Shown here: positions 34,349 through 46,935 of the stretch, piece by piece
How positions within the stretch are numbered: the first letter of the stretch is position 1
Layout: each line of letters starts with the position of its first letter
Assembly (NCBI GenBank): GCA_947579605.1
Contig: OX388312.1
Coordinates: forward strand, 7,812,001-7,876,000
Direction of reading: 5' to 3'
Source of the DNA: Athripsodes cinereus
Taxonomy: Eukaryota > Arthropoda > Insecta > Trichoptera > Leptoceridae
Length of the DNA stretch: 64,000 bases
The notes under the pieces: generated by a model
What the model was told of the DNA's origin: nothing
Seen by the model: only the letters and a program-made list of their open reading frames with translations
The model's database searches: none
Program-made: the position numbers and the translations under genes

Positions 34349-34485
34349 ATGTTTTATTTTATTTTATTTATTCTGTATGGATCAAATAATTGAAACGATA
34401 AGAACAAACATTAAAAAGCAACAATGAGCAAACCAATTAAGATCCCTTTCTTACCAAACTAATAAACATAAATCTGAGGTAGTTC
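34349..34485 (-). mobile_element. Retroposon 3' end (shared with 47325)
   Basis: A (TTTTA)n and TTTATT run is followed by GAGCAAACCAATTAAGATCCCT, which matches GCAAACCAGTGAAGATCCCT at 47410-47430 at similar distance from the tail. The orientation is inferred from the tail. Confidence 0.5.
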
Positions 34486-34524
34486 CTTTAATAAAAAGAT
34501 AGAGAAAGACTTAAAATTCTAAAA

Positions 34525-34705
34525 CACATAAAAATGTAAAAAAAATGTGAAAATGTAAAAAAAATTATAAAATGTAAAAAAATATAAAAAATGTGAAAAT
34601 GTAAAAAAATGTGAATAAATGTAAAAAACATGCATATAAAACGTAAAAAATGTGCATGAAATGTAAAAAAAGTAAATAAATGTAAAAAATGTTAAAAATG
34701 TAAAT
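34525..34705. repeat. Degenerate minisatellite of ATGTAAAAAA units
   Basis: About 15 units of the form AAATGTAAAAAA, AAATGTGAAAATGTA and variants run in tandem, 8 to 15 bases each. Confidence 0.85.
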
Positions 34706-34964
34706 GTTGCAAAGCTTGAAAGAAATTGTTCTTTATATTATTTACAGGGTCATTTAATGGTTTCATCAAGTTTATAGGATGTGCAATACCCAAGTATAAA
34801 TAGAAAAGAGACCATTAGCATCTTGATAATCTTAATCTTGGAGTAAAACAGCATATCATTATATTAATAATTTTGGAAATGTTTTGAAATAGGTCAATGA
34901 ACTTACACAACATAAACTTGAAAAAAAGATCATGGAATGAGAAAAAAGGATTAGTTTGGCTTCA

Positions 34965-35070
34965 GAAAATATGTTTGCATGTTTCTATCATGCAGCTGAT
35001 CTGCTGGCTACCCCACTTGTGGGATATGCCGTGATGGTGTAGTAGTAGTAGTAGTAGTAGTAGTAAATAT
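34965..35070 (+). repeat. Family A copy with (TAG)n tail
   Basis: GCATGTTTCTATCATGCAGC, GATCTGCTGGCTACCCCACT, TGTGGGATATGCCGTGATGG and then (TAG)n at 35038-35064. This copy shows that the tail is directly attached to the conserved core. Confidence 0.8.
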
Positions 35071-36224
35071 GAGTTGATGACATTATTATCTCCGATGCCG
35101 GTAGAAGATGGACGAAAGTGGTCCTTTAAAGGGATAAATGGAAGACATATTTAAACAGGCTTGTAGGCAAATCTAAAAGTTTAAATATCCAAATTCAGTT
35201 AGGTACTTGTTTTACTATTATTATAATTTGTGACACAAACATATAGCCTATAATTAGAATATATGTTTTGAGCATAAATTATTCCACATAATACTCAAAT
35301 ATAGAAACAGCATTCTCAAAAAAAAATGTATGAAAAGATATAATTTGATAAAAAGTTATATTTTCATTGCAATTTGTTTAAGTTGAAGAAAAATATAATA
35401 GATTATCTGTAAGCAGTTGAAACAATGTACAAAAAAAAATATCTACATAATTCGAATTGATATGAAAAGTCAAACACAAATATAACAAGGTATTGAACGT
35501 AAATAATATAAATTTACTCTGACGAACTCTTGTTACAACCTCAAACGTCTTCAATAATTCATTTTTTATTTTCTCAAACGATTACAGGATACTCCACCAA
35601 GCAATCATATTTATAATATCTTCCAATATTATCAATTACTATTATTATTTCCATCTTCTTTCATTTTGCTTCATTTTGACATCACAGGAGATTGAAAGAT
35701 TTGTATGAAATATAAGAATACTATGTACATACATACTACAACAGTATTATTTTAAAATACGAAAAGTCAGCGAACTGATGTTAATTTTTAATGATTTCTC
35801 AGTACACTTAGTTGTTTTATTGGCGTTCAATATTTCAGATGATTGTATTTCAGATGTTTATTTTACTTTTATATTTTACTCTTGCATTCGGAATAAATAT
35901 TCAATCGAATATTATATTATTATTGGTTTTGAAAATCCTTGAGAGAGAAAGTAATATCTTTTTTATAAAAGCAATTAAGTTTCTTGACAAATATTGTTAT
36001 TGAATTGAAACTTTAATAAATTGTTGCGGTTATAATTTACTAGTTTTAGCAAAATCAATACTAAATAATGTTGTCGAATTTTTTTTAGCACTCATTGGTC
36101 AGCTATAGTTGGAGATTCTAAAAACATGGTTTCACCCAATTTGTCGTATTTGCCGAATCACAGAGACTCGAAGTTTTTGCAGAGTGCTTCGATGCAAATA
36201 TTTCACAAAACATTCGTCCACAGA
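35071..36224. other. AT-rich stretch, nothing supported
   Basis: No coding-like frame or known element was recognised. Confidence 0.45.
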
Positions 36225-36234
36225 ATATATAATT

Positions 36235-36699
36235 CATCATCATCATCATCGCTCTCAACGCTCCTCTCGGAAGTACAGGTCAGAAACCAGCCTCCTCCAT
36301 TCAGAGCGTCTCTGTGCCAATTGCGTCACCTCTTTCCACGACATTCCTTGCGCTCTGATATCGTTGTCATAGGAACGGTGTATTGTGAAAGAGGGACGCC
36401 CGGGCCGACGGAACCCCTGCGGACGGAAGAACAGTGCCCTTTTTGGCCAACTATCATTAGGCATTCTCAAAACATGTCCCAGCCAGGACCATCGTCTCTC
36501 CTGTATTACGGAGATTACAGGTCTCTGCTGGGTGCGCCGGCGCACAGCATAATTTGTAACATGTTCATACCATTTGACATCCAAAATCCTTCTAAGACAC
36601 TTGTTTTCAAAGCTGAGTATCTTCCGCTCCTGAGCCTTGGTTAAGTGCCAAGACTCACAGCCATATAGAAGGATTGGGATGATGCACGCATTTAACTAC
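36235..36699 (-). mobile_element. LINE-1 copy b with 10-bp target duplication
   Basis: ATATATAATT lies at 36225-36234 and 36700-36709. The tail is (GAT)n in the minus direction. The sequence is very close to 3640-4085 of copy a. It carries the C-terminal frame 36255-36584, with RWSWLGHVLRMPNDSWPKRA and RRPGRPSFTIHRSYDND. The element is truncated further than copy a. Confidence 0.9.
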
Positions 36700-36709
36700 A
36701 TATATAATT

Positions 36710-37130
36710 ACGTGTGTAATAAATGCATTTATTTTAAATGAGACCAAAAGTGTTTTGTGAATCCTACATAATTCTTTACACCAACAGATTGTAATATCCT
36801 TAGAAGTTTAGTGTCTACTCAGTATGTTGATACTTGCTAAATACTTGAAGTTCCGTTTACACCCTTTCGTGTTATTAAGTGACCCAAAAAAGCGCATAAA
36901 GTGCTCAAAACAACCAGGATATTAAAGGGTGAGGTGAGATTATTACTGCCTTAGGGAGTGGATCATAAGAGGGTAGAAAGAAAAAGAAAATAAAAGGACT
37001 TTAGTAGGAAATTTGGGCTTAGACAGTACGTAGCTAATCCTTTATGTGAAGAGGCTGTGTATACCTACATACTTACTTTACACAAAGTCGTGAAATACGA
37101 CACTTTTTTTGTCAAAAGTTTTTTATTCAT
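36710..37130. other. Spacer without recognised gene
   Basis: Nothing recognised apart from short purine-rich words near 36950-36990. Confidence 0.4.
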
Positions 37131-37260
37131 TCACTGTGTCAGTGTTTAGGTAGTAGAATTCCATATCGAAATAAATAAAACAAGTGTTTTATTCTACTAT
37201 TGTTTTATTCTGTGAGAGAGACGTCTTTCGTCTTATAAGGACATTGTCAATCTGATTTTA
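37131..37260 (+). repeat. Family B repeat
   Basis: TGTGTCAGTGTTTAGGTAGT then AGAATTCCAT, a small AAAACAAGTGTTTTATT hairpin, GAGAGAGACGTCTTTCGTCT and TATAAGGACATTGTCAATCTG. The same landmarks in the same order occur at 39690-39835. Confidence 0.65.
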
Positions 37261-37664
37261 AAAATACAACAATATTCATATTTATAAAAACAATATTTAC
37301 AATAACAATGATAAGAGAGTATAGTATAATATTATAATGTGGTATGTATCAGAAACTAATTCTAAGAAATCACTAATTACCATGCGAAAGGGAGAACAAC
37401 ATGTATAATGTATTTGTGTGACAAGGACAAACATAGTGTATTATATTAATCTAAACCTATCTGTTGTTGTTTTTTATTGTTTCACTTCTTTGCTGAGCGT
37501 TATATCGTTTGCTTGAAGGCAGATAATAATATATACAAATAAACTTGTTCCCAGAATATTTTGCTTCTTTATAGGTTTTATTGCTATTTAGACTTACAAC
37601 ATAATAATATGTGAATTGATTATAGACACATTATTCCTTTTGGCACGGCATGTGTTTAGTTTGA

Positions 37665-37900
37665 AAACACATAGATCTTGGACATCTGCGCTTCGCACTC
37701 CCTCCTATCGAAAAAAGCACCCTATTTGTCATCCTTCCATTGTTCATTCGCTCAACATTTCCAATCCATCGCAACTTATTTCCACGCATTCTATCCACAA
37801 CACTCCTTTCGTATACATTCATTCTTCTGATATTCTCATTCTTCACTCTATCTCGCAACTTTTTACCAATCATTCTTCTCAACACGCTTTTTCCTTTTAT
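37665..37900 (-). pseudogene. LINE-3 fragment
   Basis: The minus frame holds VLRRMIGKKLRDRVKNENIR, then MNVYERSVVDRMRGNKLRWI and GNVERMNNGRMTNRV, homologous to LINE-3 copy a. The 3' end and SAYP tail are missing, so this copy is deleted at both ends. Confidence 0.8.
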
Positions 37901-37969
37901 CCAGAGGAAAATTATTCCCTTTGATGATTTTAGTTTTTTCGCCGGTAGATTATAATCATTAAACAAAAT

Positions 37970-39535
37970 AATAATATTAAATATTTTTCATTTATTTTTT
38001 CTTTTCCTCATCTCATATTGTTGCAATTTGATTATTTTGTCGTTTGTAAAAAAAACGTAATAATTGCCTTACGATTCCAAGTGCCAAATCAATGGCCTAC
38101 ATATGATAAGAAAGAATAAAAGAATAAAAAAGAATATATTATAAAATGATGTGTAGTGATAAAATAGGTAGGTACCTAGGATTTATTTAATATTACTCTT
38201 TCATTGTTGTATGTCATGAGGAACTGTACAGATATGTACGTTTAATGTCTATATAATACCTATATCACGAAGACAAACTCATTTTACTTGTAAAATAAAC
38301 GAAAAACATTTTCCATCTTTGCCTCGGGCCTTGATACCTAGAAATATGTACTTTCTTCTATCTAACTCGACTGCTTACAAATCACTGGACCACGAAGTAT
38401 TTTCATAAAGACGAGGGCTTACCCCACATTAATACTTAGATTATTTCAACAATAATACATTGTTTTTTCATCCTACTACAACCCTTAGAAGAGTTGGGGT
38501 GAGTTTTTATGAATAACCGAATCATGAACCGTCACCCGTTTTGTTCTCGAATCAAAGAAAGAGGGAGGTTTAAAATACACGTAATCAAAATATTCTCAAA
38601 TCTTAATACCTTCTTATTTTATAATTACAAACATTTTAAAACGCGTCATCTTAAAAAAAAGGGTTTTTGCATAAAGATTTTTGTAAATTCGATATATTTT
38701 TATTTATTTTTGGCAATAGAGGAAACAACCAAAACCTCATTGCGGTTTGATAGTGATTAAATCGCTTCATTACTAACATTTAATTTCTCCAAATAAATAC
38801 ATCACCATTCCTGTGAAATGGCAGTAGGACGTGAATATCGCTTTGAATGTGGCTTTGAAAGAGACCGTTGGAGATCGAAAAAAGTCTATAATTTTTATAC
38901 CATTTTTTTAATTGTCAAAAAGAGGTGCAAAGTGATTCTCACTTATTGCAACACACGCAGATGTGCATTGCATGTGATGAGAATGACCTAAAGATGGCAA
39001 ATGACAAAGCGATATACGTCGCTGCATACTGGAGTGCCAAAGTTTGAAGTCCGGTCTCGAAAAGTAAAAATTAGTAAGTAATTGCCAAAAATTTTACTTG
39101 TATATTTATTTATAGGATTTTTTTCGTTTTCATCTGAGATGATAAAACCCTCTTCATAAGACCGCGCCGTCCTGTGTTCATTGCTTTTCCTCAGGCGTAT
39201 GATTAATTATTTTTTTCGCTCGAATGATTTTATGATTTTATACCGAGGAGATGAGAATTATTAATTAGAACGTAAAGATATTGTTAATTTAATTATACAA
39301 ATTCAATTTTCTGTTTAAGAACTTGGTTGAGATTTCTTGTTATAAAATAATATTTCATTCGAATATTCTTCAATCTTCAATATAAAAAAGTTTACTTAAT
39401 TTCTACAAAAAAAAAAGGTTTTTTGAAGTACAAATCTGCTTAGAGATATTTAGTATTTATTTTTCCAGTTGTAGGATGTTCAAATCATGCTTTCTACTAG
39501 TTGAAACTTTCTTACGACAAATTTTTAACTACTCC
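37970..39535. other. AT-rich stretch, nothing supported
   Basis: A GC-richer patch at 38930-39015 has weak inverted symmetry (TGATTCTCA and TGAGAATGA) but no element structure that I can defend. Confidence 0.4.
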
Positions 39536-39539
39536 TTAT

Positions 39540-39668
39540 AAAAGATATACGAGATTGGACTGGAGGTGTGGAGGAGTTAATCCAGATAGCGTAGGACCGA
39601 GAGGCCTATGCCAGAGTGATCGCCAACGTCGGGGTGATCTGACAGGGCACCTACAGAAGAAGAAGAAG
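39540..39668 (+). mobile_element. 3' end of another RTE-like element (LINE-5), (GAA)n tail
   Basis: One frame gives RLDWRCGGVNPDSVGPRGLC then QSDRQRRGDLTGHLQKKKK. The last lysines are the (GAA)n or (AGA)n tail at 39655-39670. Short C-terminal ends of this form with a GAAGAAG tail are common in insect RTE-type elements. Confidence 0.6.
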
Positions 39669-39689
39669 ATAAAAGTGTATCAGCACCTA

Positions 39690-39835
39690 AACGCTAAAGT
39701 TTGTTTATTGTGTCGGTGCACACACAGTAGAATTCCATTATTAACCTAAGGTAGAAAGAAGCAGTTATTGAAATAAGTGCTTCTTTCTACCTTAGGTTAT
39801 AAATTGTGCGAGAGACGTCTTTCAGACCAATTTTT
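39690..39835 (+). repeat. Family B repeat interrupted by a hairpin
   Basis: TTGTGTCGGTGCACACACAG then TAGAATTCCATTAT, a hairpin at 39742-39799, and TGTGCGAGAGACGTCTTTC. The hairpin separates landmarks that are also separated by a small hairpin in 37131-37260. Confidence 0.65.
39742..39799. repeat. Hairpin, about 22-bp arms
   Basis: TAACCTAAGGTAGAAAGAAG at the left and its inverse at the right around a TTATTGAAATAA centre. Confidence 0.9.
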
Positions 39836-40790
39836 CGACCAATCAATTTCGGAAAATTCTAGATTAATTAAATGCTTTGTGTTATGCATCTAGGTAAGAA
39901 ATGTGAAGTGATCGTCAGAGACCCGAACATTCGAAAAAAAATATCTGGTTGGTGTTCCGTATACTTATTTTATGATCAGAAACAAGCTATAGATTAGAAG
40001 TGTTTTTTGGATTTTTCAATAACTCAGATAAATCTTTGAAAAATAACGCAGAAGTTCATACTTTCACGTAACATATCACATATAGAATAATGTATAAATA
40101 TTAATATCATGTCTTTGTACTGAAAGTAGAGAAGATACTGAAGTAATGCGTAAGGATATATAAATAAATTTGTTAAATTTGTAATATCTTTTGAGGAATT
40201 TTATCTTTGTTTATAACACAAGTGTTCATAATAATAATATCTAAGTTGGCAAGCAATATAGGCAGCAATAATACTTGATTGCACCTTAATAATAAAATAA
40301 TACATTAATATCAAAGTACAAAAAGTATATTATTTGACGGGCGGGGTAACTTTATATAGGTATTGTTCCGCGTGTAATTAAATTACAAAAGATTACATTC
40401 AAAAGAAGCATCGAAGTGTTTAACGATAAATAAATAAATCTTCTCATAGGATGCTGAATGAAATGCGATGAAGAAAAGGAGAAAAGAGGTTTATAGGAAG
40501 GGCTGTGAGTTATATTTATATTATGTATATGCATTTTATAAAATACATATATATTAAGATTGCAAATATAAAGGCATAATTATATGCATAGGCATTTGCA
40601 AATTCCGGCTTTTTTTAAAAAAGTTGCATTTTTACACATTTGACTCAAATTCAGCTGAATATAACGATGGGTACTACAATTCTTACTCTGTCCTCCACCC
40701 TTCCTCAACTTCTATAATTCAATTTTTTCAAATTTCTTCTTGTAGAATGCTCCAAATTCAACGCAATATTTTTATTTAAATACAGGCCCT
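39836..40790. other. AT-rich stretch, nothing supported
   Basis: No gene or element recognised. Confidence 0.45.
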
Positions 40791-40795
40791 AAGTC

Positions 40796-41135
40796 ATATC
40801 ATCATCCTCAGGGCTCCTCTCGAGAACACAGGGCAGAAACTAGCCTCATCCATTCATTGCGACTCTGCCCCAATTGAGTCATCTCTTCCCACGACGTTCC
40901 CTGCGCTCTGATGTCGTTTTTATAGGAACGGTGTATCATTAAAGAGAGACGCTCGGGCCGACGGACCTTTACGGAAATTCTCAGAACATGACCCAGCCAG
41001 GACCATCGTCTCTCCCGTATCACGAAGTTTATCTCTGCTGGGTTCGTAATTCATATATTATAGCATAATTCGTGACATGTTCATACTATCTCACATCCAA
41101 AATCTACCTAAGACACTTGAAAACTCACAGCCATA
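40796..41135 (-). mobile_element. LINE-1 copy c, diverged
   Basis: It is homologous to 3648-4060 with several deletions. The minus frame contains IRERRWSWLGHVLR, then VRRPERLSLMIHRSYKND and RAQGTSWEEMTQLGQSR. A short ATCATCATC marks the tail side. It is older than copies a and b, judging from substitutions and gaps. Confidence 0.85.
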
Positions 41136-41890
41136 ATTATAGTAGGTAATAATATAAATAATTATTTACCTAGGTATCTATGTTATTGTTTATGTTTGTT
41201 TGCATATAATATTAGTTGCATATTGTTATGCATATTTTCAACACTAGCGCCAATGCACATGCACATTTCAATATTTTTGAGTAATACATAATTCGGTCTA
41301 TATTTAAGAATACCAGGAGAGCAGAAGGCAAAAGAGAATACATTGTTACTATTAATATTTTGTTAAAAGAGGGTGCGTGAGATGTTATATACGTATTACA
41401 ATCTTATCGTGACAGATGGAAACAATTGGTAAGTGAAATAATAAAAGAATAAGATTGAAGACAAAGTAAAGTCGAAACAAAAGAAAATAAATATTTAATT
41501 GTGAACTACACAAACAATGGACGAATTGTTGAATGATGTTTTTAATAAGTGGTGTTGTTATCTTTTTCTTCAGTCAAGCTATTTGTTTTTTTATGATAAA
41601 CATGTCTGCGAGTGTATTTTAATTAACTCTTGATGAACAATGACAATTATTGCGAAGTAAGATAAAATTGTATTAATCTAACTAATGAAAATTTTCGACC
41701 TTTAAGTCATTTAATATTTAATAAGTCATACGTAGAACTAAAGAGACTAGCTGAAAATAGGGAGGAATGGAGAAGAAATTCTAAGCTCGTTGCTGACCAA
41801 TCCGATGGATTGTAACTCACTATATTATAGTCACTTCGCGCGTCATGTGATAAAGATTAAGATCGAATTAAGATTTTGTGAAGAGTAACC
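41136..41890. other. No supported gene
   Basis: A strong donor-like ATTG|GTAAGTG at 41428 is preceded by an open frame from ATG 41382 (MLYTYYNLIVTDGNN). There is no convincing partner exon, so it is not called. Confidence 0.35.
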
Positions 41891-41891
41891 C

Positions 41892-42012
41892 TACAGATTG
41901 CAGCAAACTCTCTTTTCATGACACAAGCTTTTACATAGCTTACGGTGAGAGGTGTATAAGGTTGTATTTGAGTTTATAACAAAAACCCAGATAGGTATAA
42001 TATATTTTTTTT
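41892..42012 (+). mobile_element. SINE, 3' two thirds
   Basis: GCAAACTCTCTTTTCATGAC, ACAAGCTTTTACATAGCTTA, GGTGTATAAGGTTGTATTTG and ACAAAAACCCAGATAGGTAT match the SINE body. The tRNA-like head is missing or worn. Confidence 0.75.
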
Positions 42013-42544
42013 AATAATTAAATAAATAAAAAGTAAGCGATTTTTATTTGGCATTTGAATCCCAATAAAAAAAAAGAAAAATGTAGTTACCAAAGGTTCA
42101 TCACCCCATCTTTCATACGCGGATTACAAAGTAATACACATTATCATTTTGATATTATTATCTATGTTTTACAATGTTCAAGTAGGTACGTAACTCACAT
42201 CAAATCCCGTGCATGGAACCATGCCTAATATCAAAAGATCAACTCGAGTGTTCCTTCAATTTTATTATAAGAGTATTATGATTAAATTATCTTATATTAT
42301 TATGCAAAAATTCTTTACAAAATAATAATATATTATTTCTTTGACGTTTTGACTCGAATTTCATTTTCAGTTATCCACTCTTCAAAAATACAGCCCTACA
42401 ATAATTGCTATTACTTAGATATATGTGATTTCAAGTTTAAGAAAGAAGGTTATATTATTTACTAGCACTTTTTTCAGATATACTAAGAAAGGACAATGCG
42501 ATCTTTGGAAATAAAATATTTATTTTCATACATACTACAACTAT

Positions 42545-42690
42545 TAGATACTAAAGGTTCCATCACGGCATATCTCACAAGCAGGATAATCAGCGGAACA
42601 ATCGCGTATAATAAATATACAGATTTTCAAACTAAATTTGTACAAAAGGCATACTTTTTGCTTTGAAGCAATGTCTTCCAGTAAATCTAA
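42545..42690 (-). repeat. Family A copy
   Basis: TCCATCACGGCATATCTCAC, AAGCAGGATAATCAGCGGAA and AATAAATATACAG follow the family order in the minus orientation. Confidence 0.6.
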
Positions 42691-42725
42691 GGGAAACCTT
42701 TAATTATTATTATAAATAAACACCT

Positions 42726-42866
42726 TAAATTCAGTGATAGGTGTGCCTCCTATCCTGAATATCTTACTTTTTATGCAAAAAGAGAACAACATAATTATGT
42801 TATAAAGCTCTGTTATTCCGCTGGATACTCCATTTGTGGAAGACACCCTTACGGTAAAGTAGATAT
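42726..42866 (+). repeat. Family A copy, opposite orientation to its neighbour
   Basis: AAATTCAGTGATAGGTGTGCC, CTCCTATCCTGAATATCTTA and CCGCTGGATACTCCATTTGT follow the plus-orientation order. With 42545-42690 it forms a head-to-head pair. Confidence 0.55.
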
Positions 42867-42869
42867 AAA

Positions 42870-45800
42870 TAATTCTAAACAAACAATTTCAAAAGGGTGG
42901 CTTCATAAATTTTTCTCTACCATAAGTATTAGAACCATTTTTTTTAACTACTTAAATATTCAATTCGACCACCATTGCATTTAATACACTTTAGGTGAAT
43001 TAAAATATTAAAAAAGGGCAAATAAAATAAAAAAAAATATGTAAAACTTTATGTATGTAAATTTACTTTCTGAAATAAATTCTCTTTTCTTTCTGCGAAC
43101 GTTAAAAGCGGGTTGTTTTATGCAAAAATCGTTAGAATTTCCAAGTTTTTATAATAATTTGTACCAACGCTTATACTAGTAGGGACATAGAAATAACAAT
43201 ATCAAAAAGTTTTCTTGTAAACCTTTCCTTTGCATTCATATAATGTGGATGAGCCATACCTTAGAAAAAAAATATAAAACAAAAAGTATACAAAAGTCGG
43301 TATCATAATTGTATTTAATCCAAAACATTAAAAATAAAAATAGAAGTATAATGATGAAATTATAATAAACTTCTAAATCTAATCCATTTATTGATATCAT
43401 TCTGTAACATTTATATATATATAACAATATTATTTTCAACATTAAAAATTATAAATAATTGTTTCAATGATTAAATAAAATACTGTGAAAAAAAAATACT
43501 GTGAAAATAAATGTAGATTGATTTAGAAAGGCGGAAACACACTATTAACACATCAATAACTCACCATGCAATAAGCAGTACCTATGTATTGTAAAGTCGT
43601 CAAGAAAATTCGAAATTGGAATCCTGCGATTTGATAACGCACATAGGTACCTATCTACGAACAAATTGGAACTTTCCATAATAAACTCAAATTAAACCCA
43701 TATAAACTCAATTTTCGATACCGAAGTAGAATATAATTTTCGAATTTACTGATATTTTGTTAAAAATATATTAAATTTATTCATAAATTATAATTCCGTT
43801 ACCTTGATAATATATAACACATACATAAGATAAAAATAATAAAATACTATAGTAAAAGAGATAGTTAGAAATTATATAGAGATTAAATAAATTCTTTTTA
43901 CGTACATCGTTTGTTAAAAGGGTAATTTCTATTAATCGTATGAACCAATCCGCAGTAATATTTCGCAGTGAAAATATCGCGTGAATTAGAATGCCTTGGA
44001 TAATGGTAGCTTTATAATAATATGGTGGTACTATTACTGGAACTACTACTACTACTGGCTGTGGTTTTAATATTCCCACAGCATAACACATAAATAATAT
44101 TTCCTAACTCTTTACACTGCATACTTATATATTATACCAACCACCTACTATTAGACATGTTCTCCTGTTGTGTGTATCTCCCAACTAACTGCTGCCATAA
44201 TTCCTTAATCTAATGATGAAACTTATGTCTGATTCTTAAATCTCTTTGCAACGTCGTAATTTATTCGCAGGATTTTGAATAAAAAAGATCAAAAGACATT
44301 GTACAAAATTACCTCATAATTATCTTTGTAATTTATTTTTCAATTATTTTTCATATATTTTAAATGAATGACAGACTTATTTTATTTGAGTTTTTTAAAC
44401 ATTGTGAAAGTTTAACAGTGTTTTTTAATCATCATTTCATATAATTATTGACCTATTTTAATTTATTTACAGTTCATATACCGATACCCTTCAACAGTTT
44501 TTATATATTGTTGATGATTCGCAACTAAGATTTGCAAGAATAAGTAAAATAATTATAATAATATAAAATAACACTGTCTTTTGTTTCAAGTTAATGTTTA
44601 CAAAATATACCATAATTACGCCTAGCGCTTTCACCAATAAATTGGCATCATCAGGGCGGAGTACAAAGGTATGCCTTGTATACATTAATGTGAAACAAAA
44701 AGCATTGTTATTTTATATTATTAAAATGTTGTTTTACAATGTCAACACTGAAATATTAAATTCCAATGAATTCTAGTTATCTTGTGAATAAACGGCTATT
44801 TTATAATTCCGAGATATACATAACACAATTAACTAGCTTTGGATGGATTGTTGGAAGAAAAAAAATACATTGATGAAATAAATAATGAGATACCTAGAAA
44901 AACTATTTTGTTATTTTCATGAATTTCTTTCGGCAAATAAGTCTCAAAGTGTATATGAAGGTAGAAGAATGTTTCAAAGTGTAAAAATTCCGTTACTGAA
45001 AACATATTCAGTTTAATGCATAATTCCACCAACTTGGATAAGTCCAATAATGTTTATAACCTTAACTTTTAATAATTCATATCACGTTAAAAATAATAAA
45101 ATACGCTCATACATTCACAGAATATACAAAAGAATTATATTTTGTTAATTTCCGACGCAATCGCCACCCGTTCCTAATGCACTTTAAAATACTTATGACT
45201 ATAGTTTTAATTAATATTACGGATATTTTGTTATTTAAAGTTTTTCAGCACGAATAAAAGGAAGAGTGTGAAGGATATTTTAAGCATTTTCTATCACAAA
45301 TCAATTGATATTTATTCTATCTGCCTATTACGAAAAAACAGTAAAGTTGAAAGGATAAATCTTTTAAACTGTTGTTGATCTTGAGACGAATGAGTTTCTA
45401 AACTGTAATTCAAAAGAAAAGTAATACATCAATATTTATTACTGTAATTTATTAAACATATAGAATATTATCATTCTATGTTGAAACAGTTATAATATAC
45501 CTTTATATTAGGTATATCTTCTATCATTTTGATGATTTATAAACATTACGATTTTATCTCTTAGCGACAATTCGATTAATGGTCCTTACACCTACAACTA
45601 AAACATTTTTATGAGCCTTCAATATATCACAACTATAAAGTAAGAGAGGTGAATGAAGCAGTAAAATTTATAGGTACTTCAAATCAATAAATATATATCC
45701 GAATCACTTTTATATTCCTAAATGCATTTATTACCGACGATATAAAACCTTCCCTCACTCTCTACTTGAGAATAATAATTCGGAATAAAATGTAAAATTA

Positions 45801-46050
45801 AATAAATTACATACCCATAACTGTATGCGAAATTTTAATACCCCTACAATGTAATCTTTTACAAACCAAAAAGCTCCCGTGAATGTGATAAACTCATTTT
45901 TATGTAATTGTATTGACTTTACGAATATAGATTTCTCTAAATAAAAAAAAAAGTATTGACTGTTACAATACATTTCAGATAATATTACTTTGTGTCGTAT
46001 ACACGCTTCAAGGCAATGGGGTGACCATATAATTTGTAATTGTTTTACTA
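42870..46050. other. Long AT-rich stretch, nothing supported
   Basis: The open frames here are F/I/Y/L-rich and look like chance. A (TAC)n run lies at 44043-44056. Confidence 0.45.
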
Positions 46051-46054
46051 AACT

Positions 46055-46292
46055 ATACTGTACTATACCCTCAAGCCGTATCCCAAGTGGGGAAGGCAGA
46101 TAGAACGGAACGCCATGTAGATATGTCCCTACATACTTCCTTTGCCTCCTCTACATTCATGCAACCTCACATGCACGCATGTCGACTTCTCTTACTCAAC
46201 ACACGGTCGTTCTTGAGAATGTGATACATGTGATCAAGCCACTTAGTTTTCGGACTCCTGCGCATCCTCACACCCCTTCCTTCAAGACATGA
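46055..46292 (-). pseudogene. LINE-3 copy, 3' end
   Basis: A TATACTGTACTATACC tail side is followed by CTCAAGCCGTATCCCAAGTG, then GGCAGATAGAACGGAACGCC. The minus frame has EGRGVRMRRSPKTKWLDHMY then HILKNDRVLSKRSRHACM. The copy is strongly truncated at 5'. Confidence 0.85.
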
Positions 46293-46785
46293 AAAATAGT
46301 AGAAATAAGATTGGTTGATGAAATAGTCCAAGTAATGGAGAAAATAAGTGCGTTCATTGACAAAGAAGCCGATACTTAGTGACAAATGGTTTGTAATATC
46401 ATTATACCATAACCATTATGATTAAATTCGGAGCTAATCAATTAGTAAAATGTTTCAGTATAGAGTAAATACCTTTAATTAATACAAGTAGTGAGTTACA
46501 TTAGTAAGTAACTGATGGTAACATTGCACTCAGAGTAACATTATATTATATATTGTGCAAGTCCTAATCATGATAATAAAAGCTTCATATAGTACATAAA
46601 GCTTCATAAAGTACGCCGTTCATAACTTGCACTCAATGAATAATATTATTCGTATACAAGGGGTGAAAAACAGTATTATCTTGGTTATCCCATTGCAATG
46701 CAGTCATTTCACACATTGTGCCACCGTTAAAGAATAAGTTACTTTGTATGTAGAAAGGAACAACACCACGAATAATATTAATTTG
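46293..46785. other. Spacer without recognised gene
   Basis: The AAGCTTCATA word repeats near 46580-46610. Nothing else recognised. Confidence 0.4.
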
Positions 46786-46935
46786 AATTTATTTATTTAT
46801 TTATTATGTACCAACCTATAAACAACCATGAGTTACATGACAGTTGTGACCTTTGCGTCACTCAAAGTTCACAAAATACAAAACAGTTTCACAATCGTAC
46901 ACACTCGTACAAACAAACAATAATCAAACAAAACT
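46786..46935 (-). mobile_element. Possible retroposon 3' end with (ATTT)n tail
   Basis: ATTTATTTATTTATTTATTA is followed by ACCAACCTATAAACAACC and a moderately GC-richer segment. Only the tail supports this. Confidence 0.35.

Noticed and set aside
34525..34705. CRISPR-like array
   Set aside because: The repeats are short, degenerate and have no spacers of constant length. It is a eukaryotic minisatellite.
41382..41428. Possible first exon ending at a perfect GTAAGT
   Set aside because: The peptide is short and no downstream exon in matching phase with coding character was found. GTAAGT is expected by chance many times in 64 kb.
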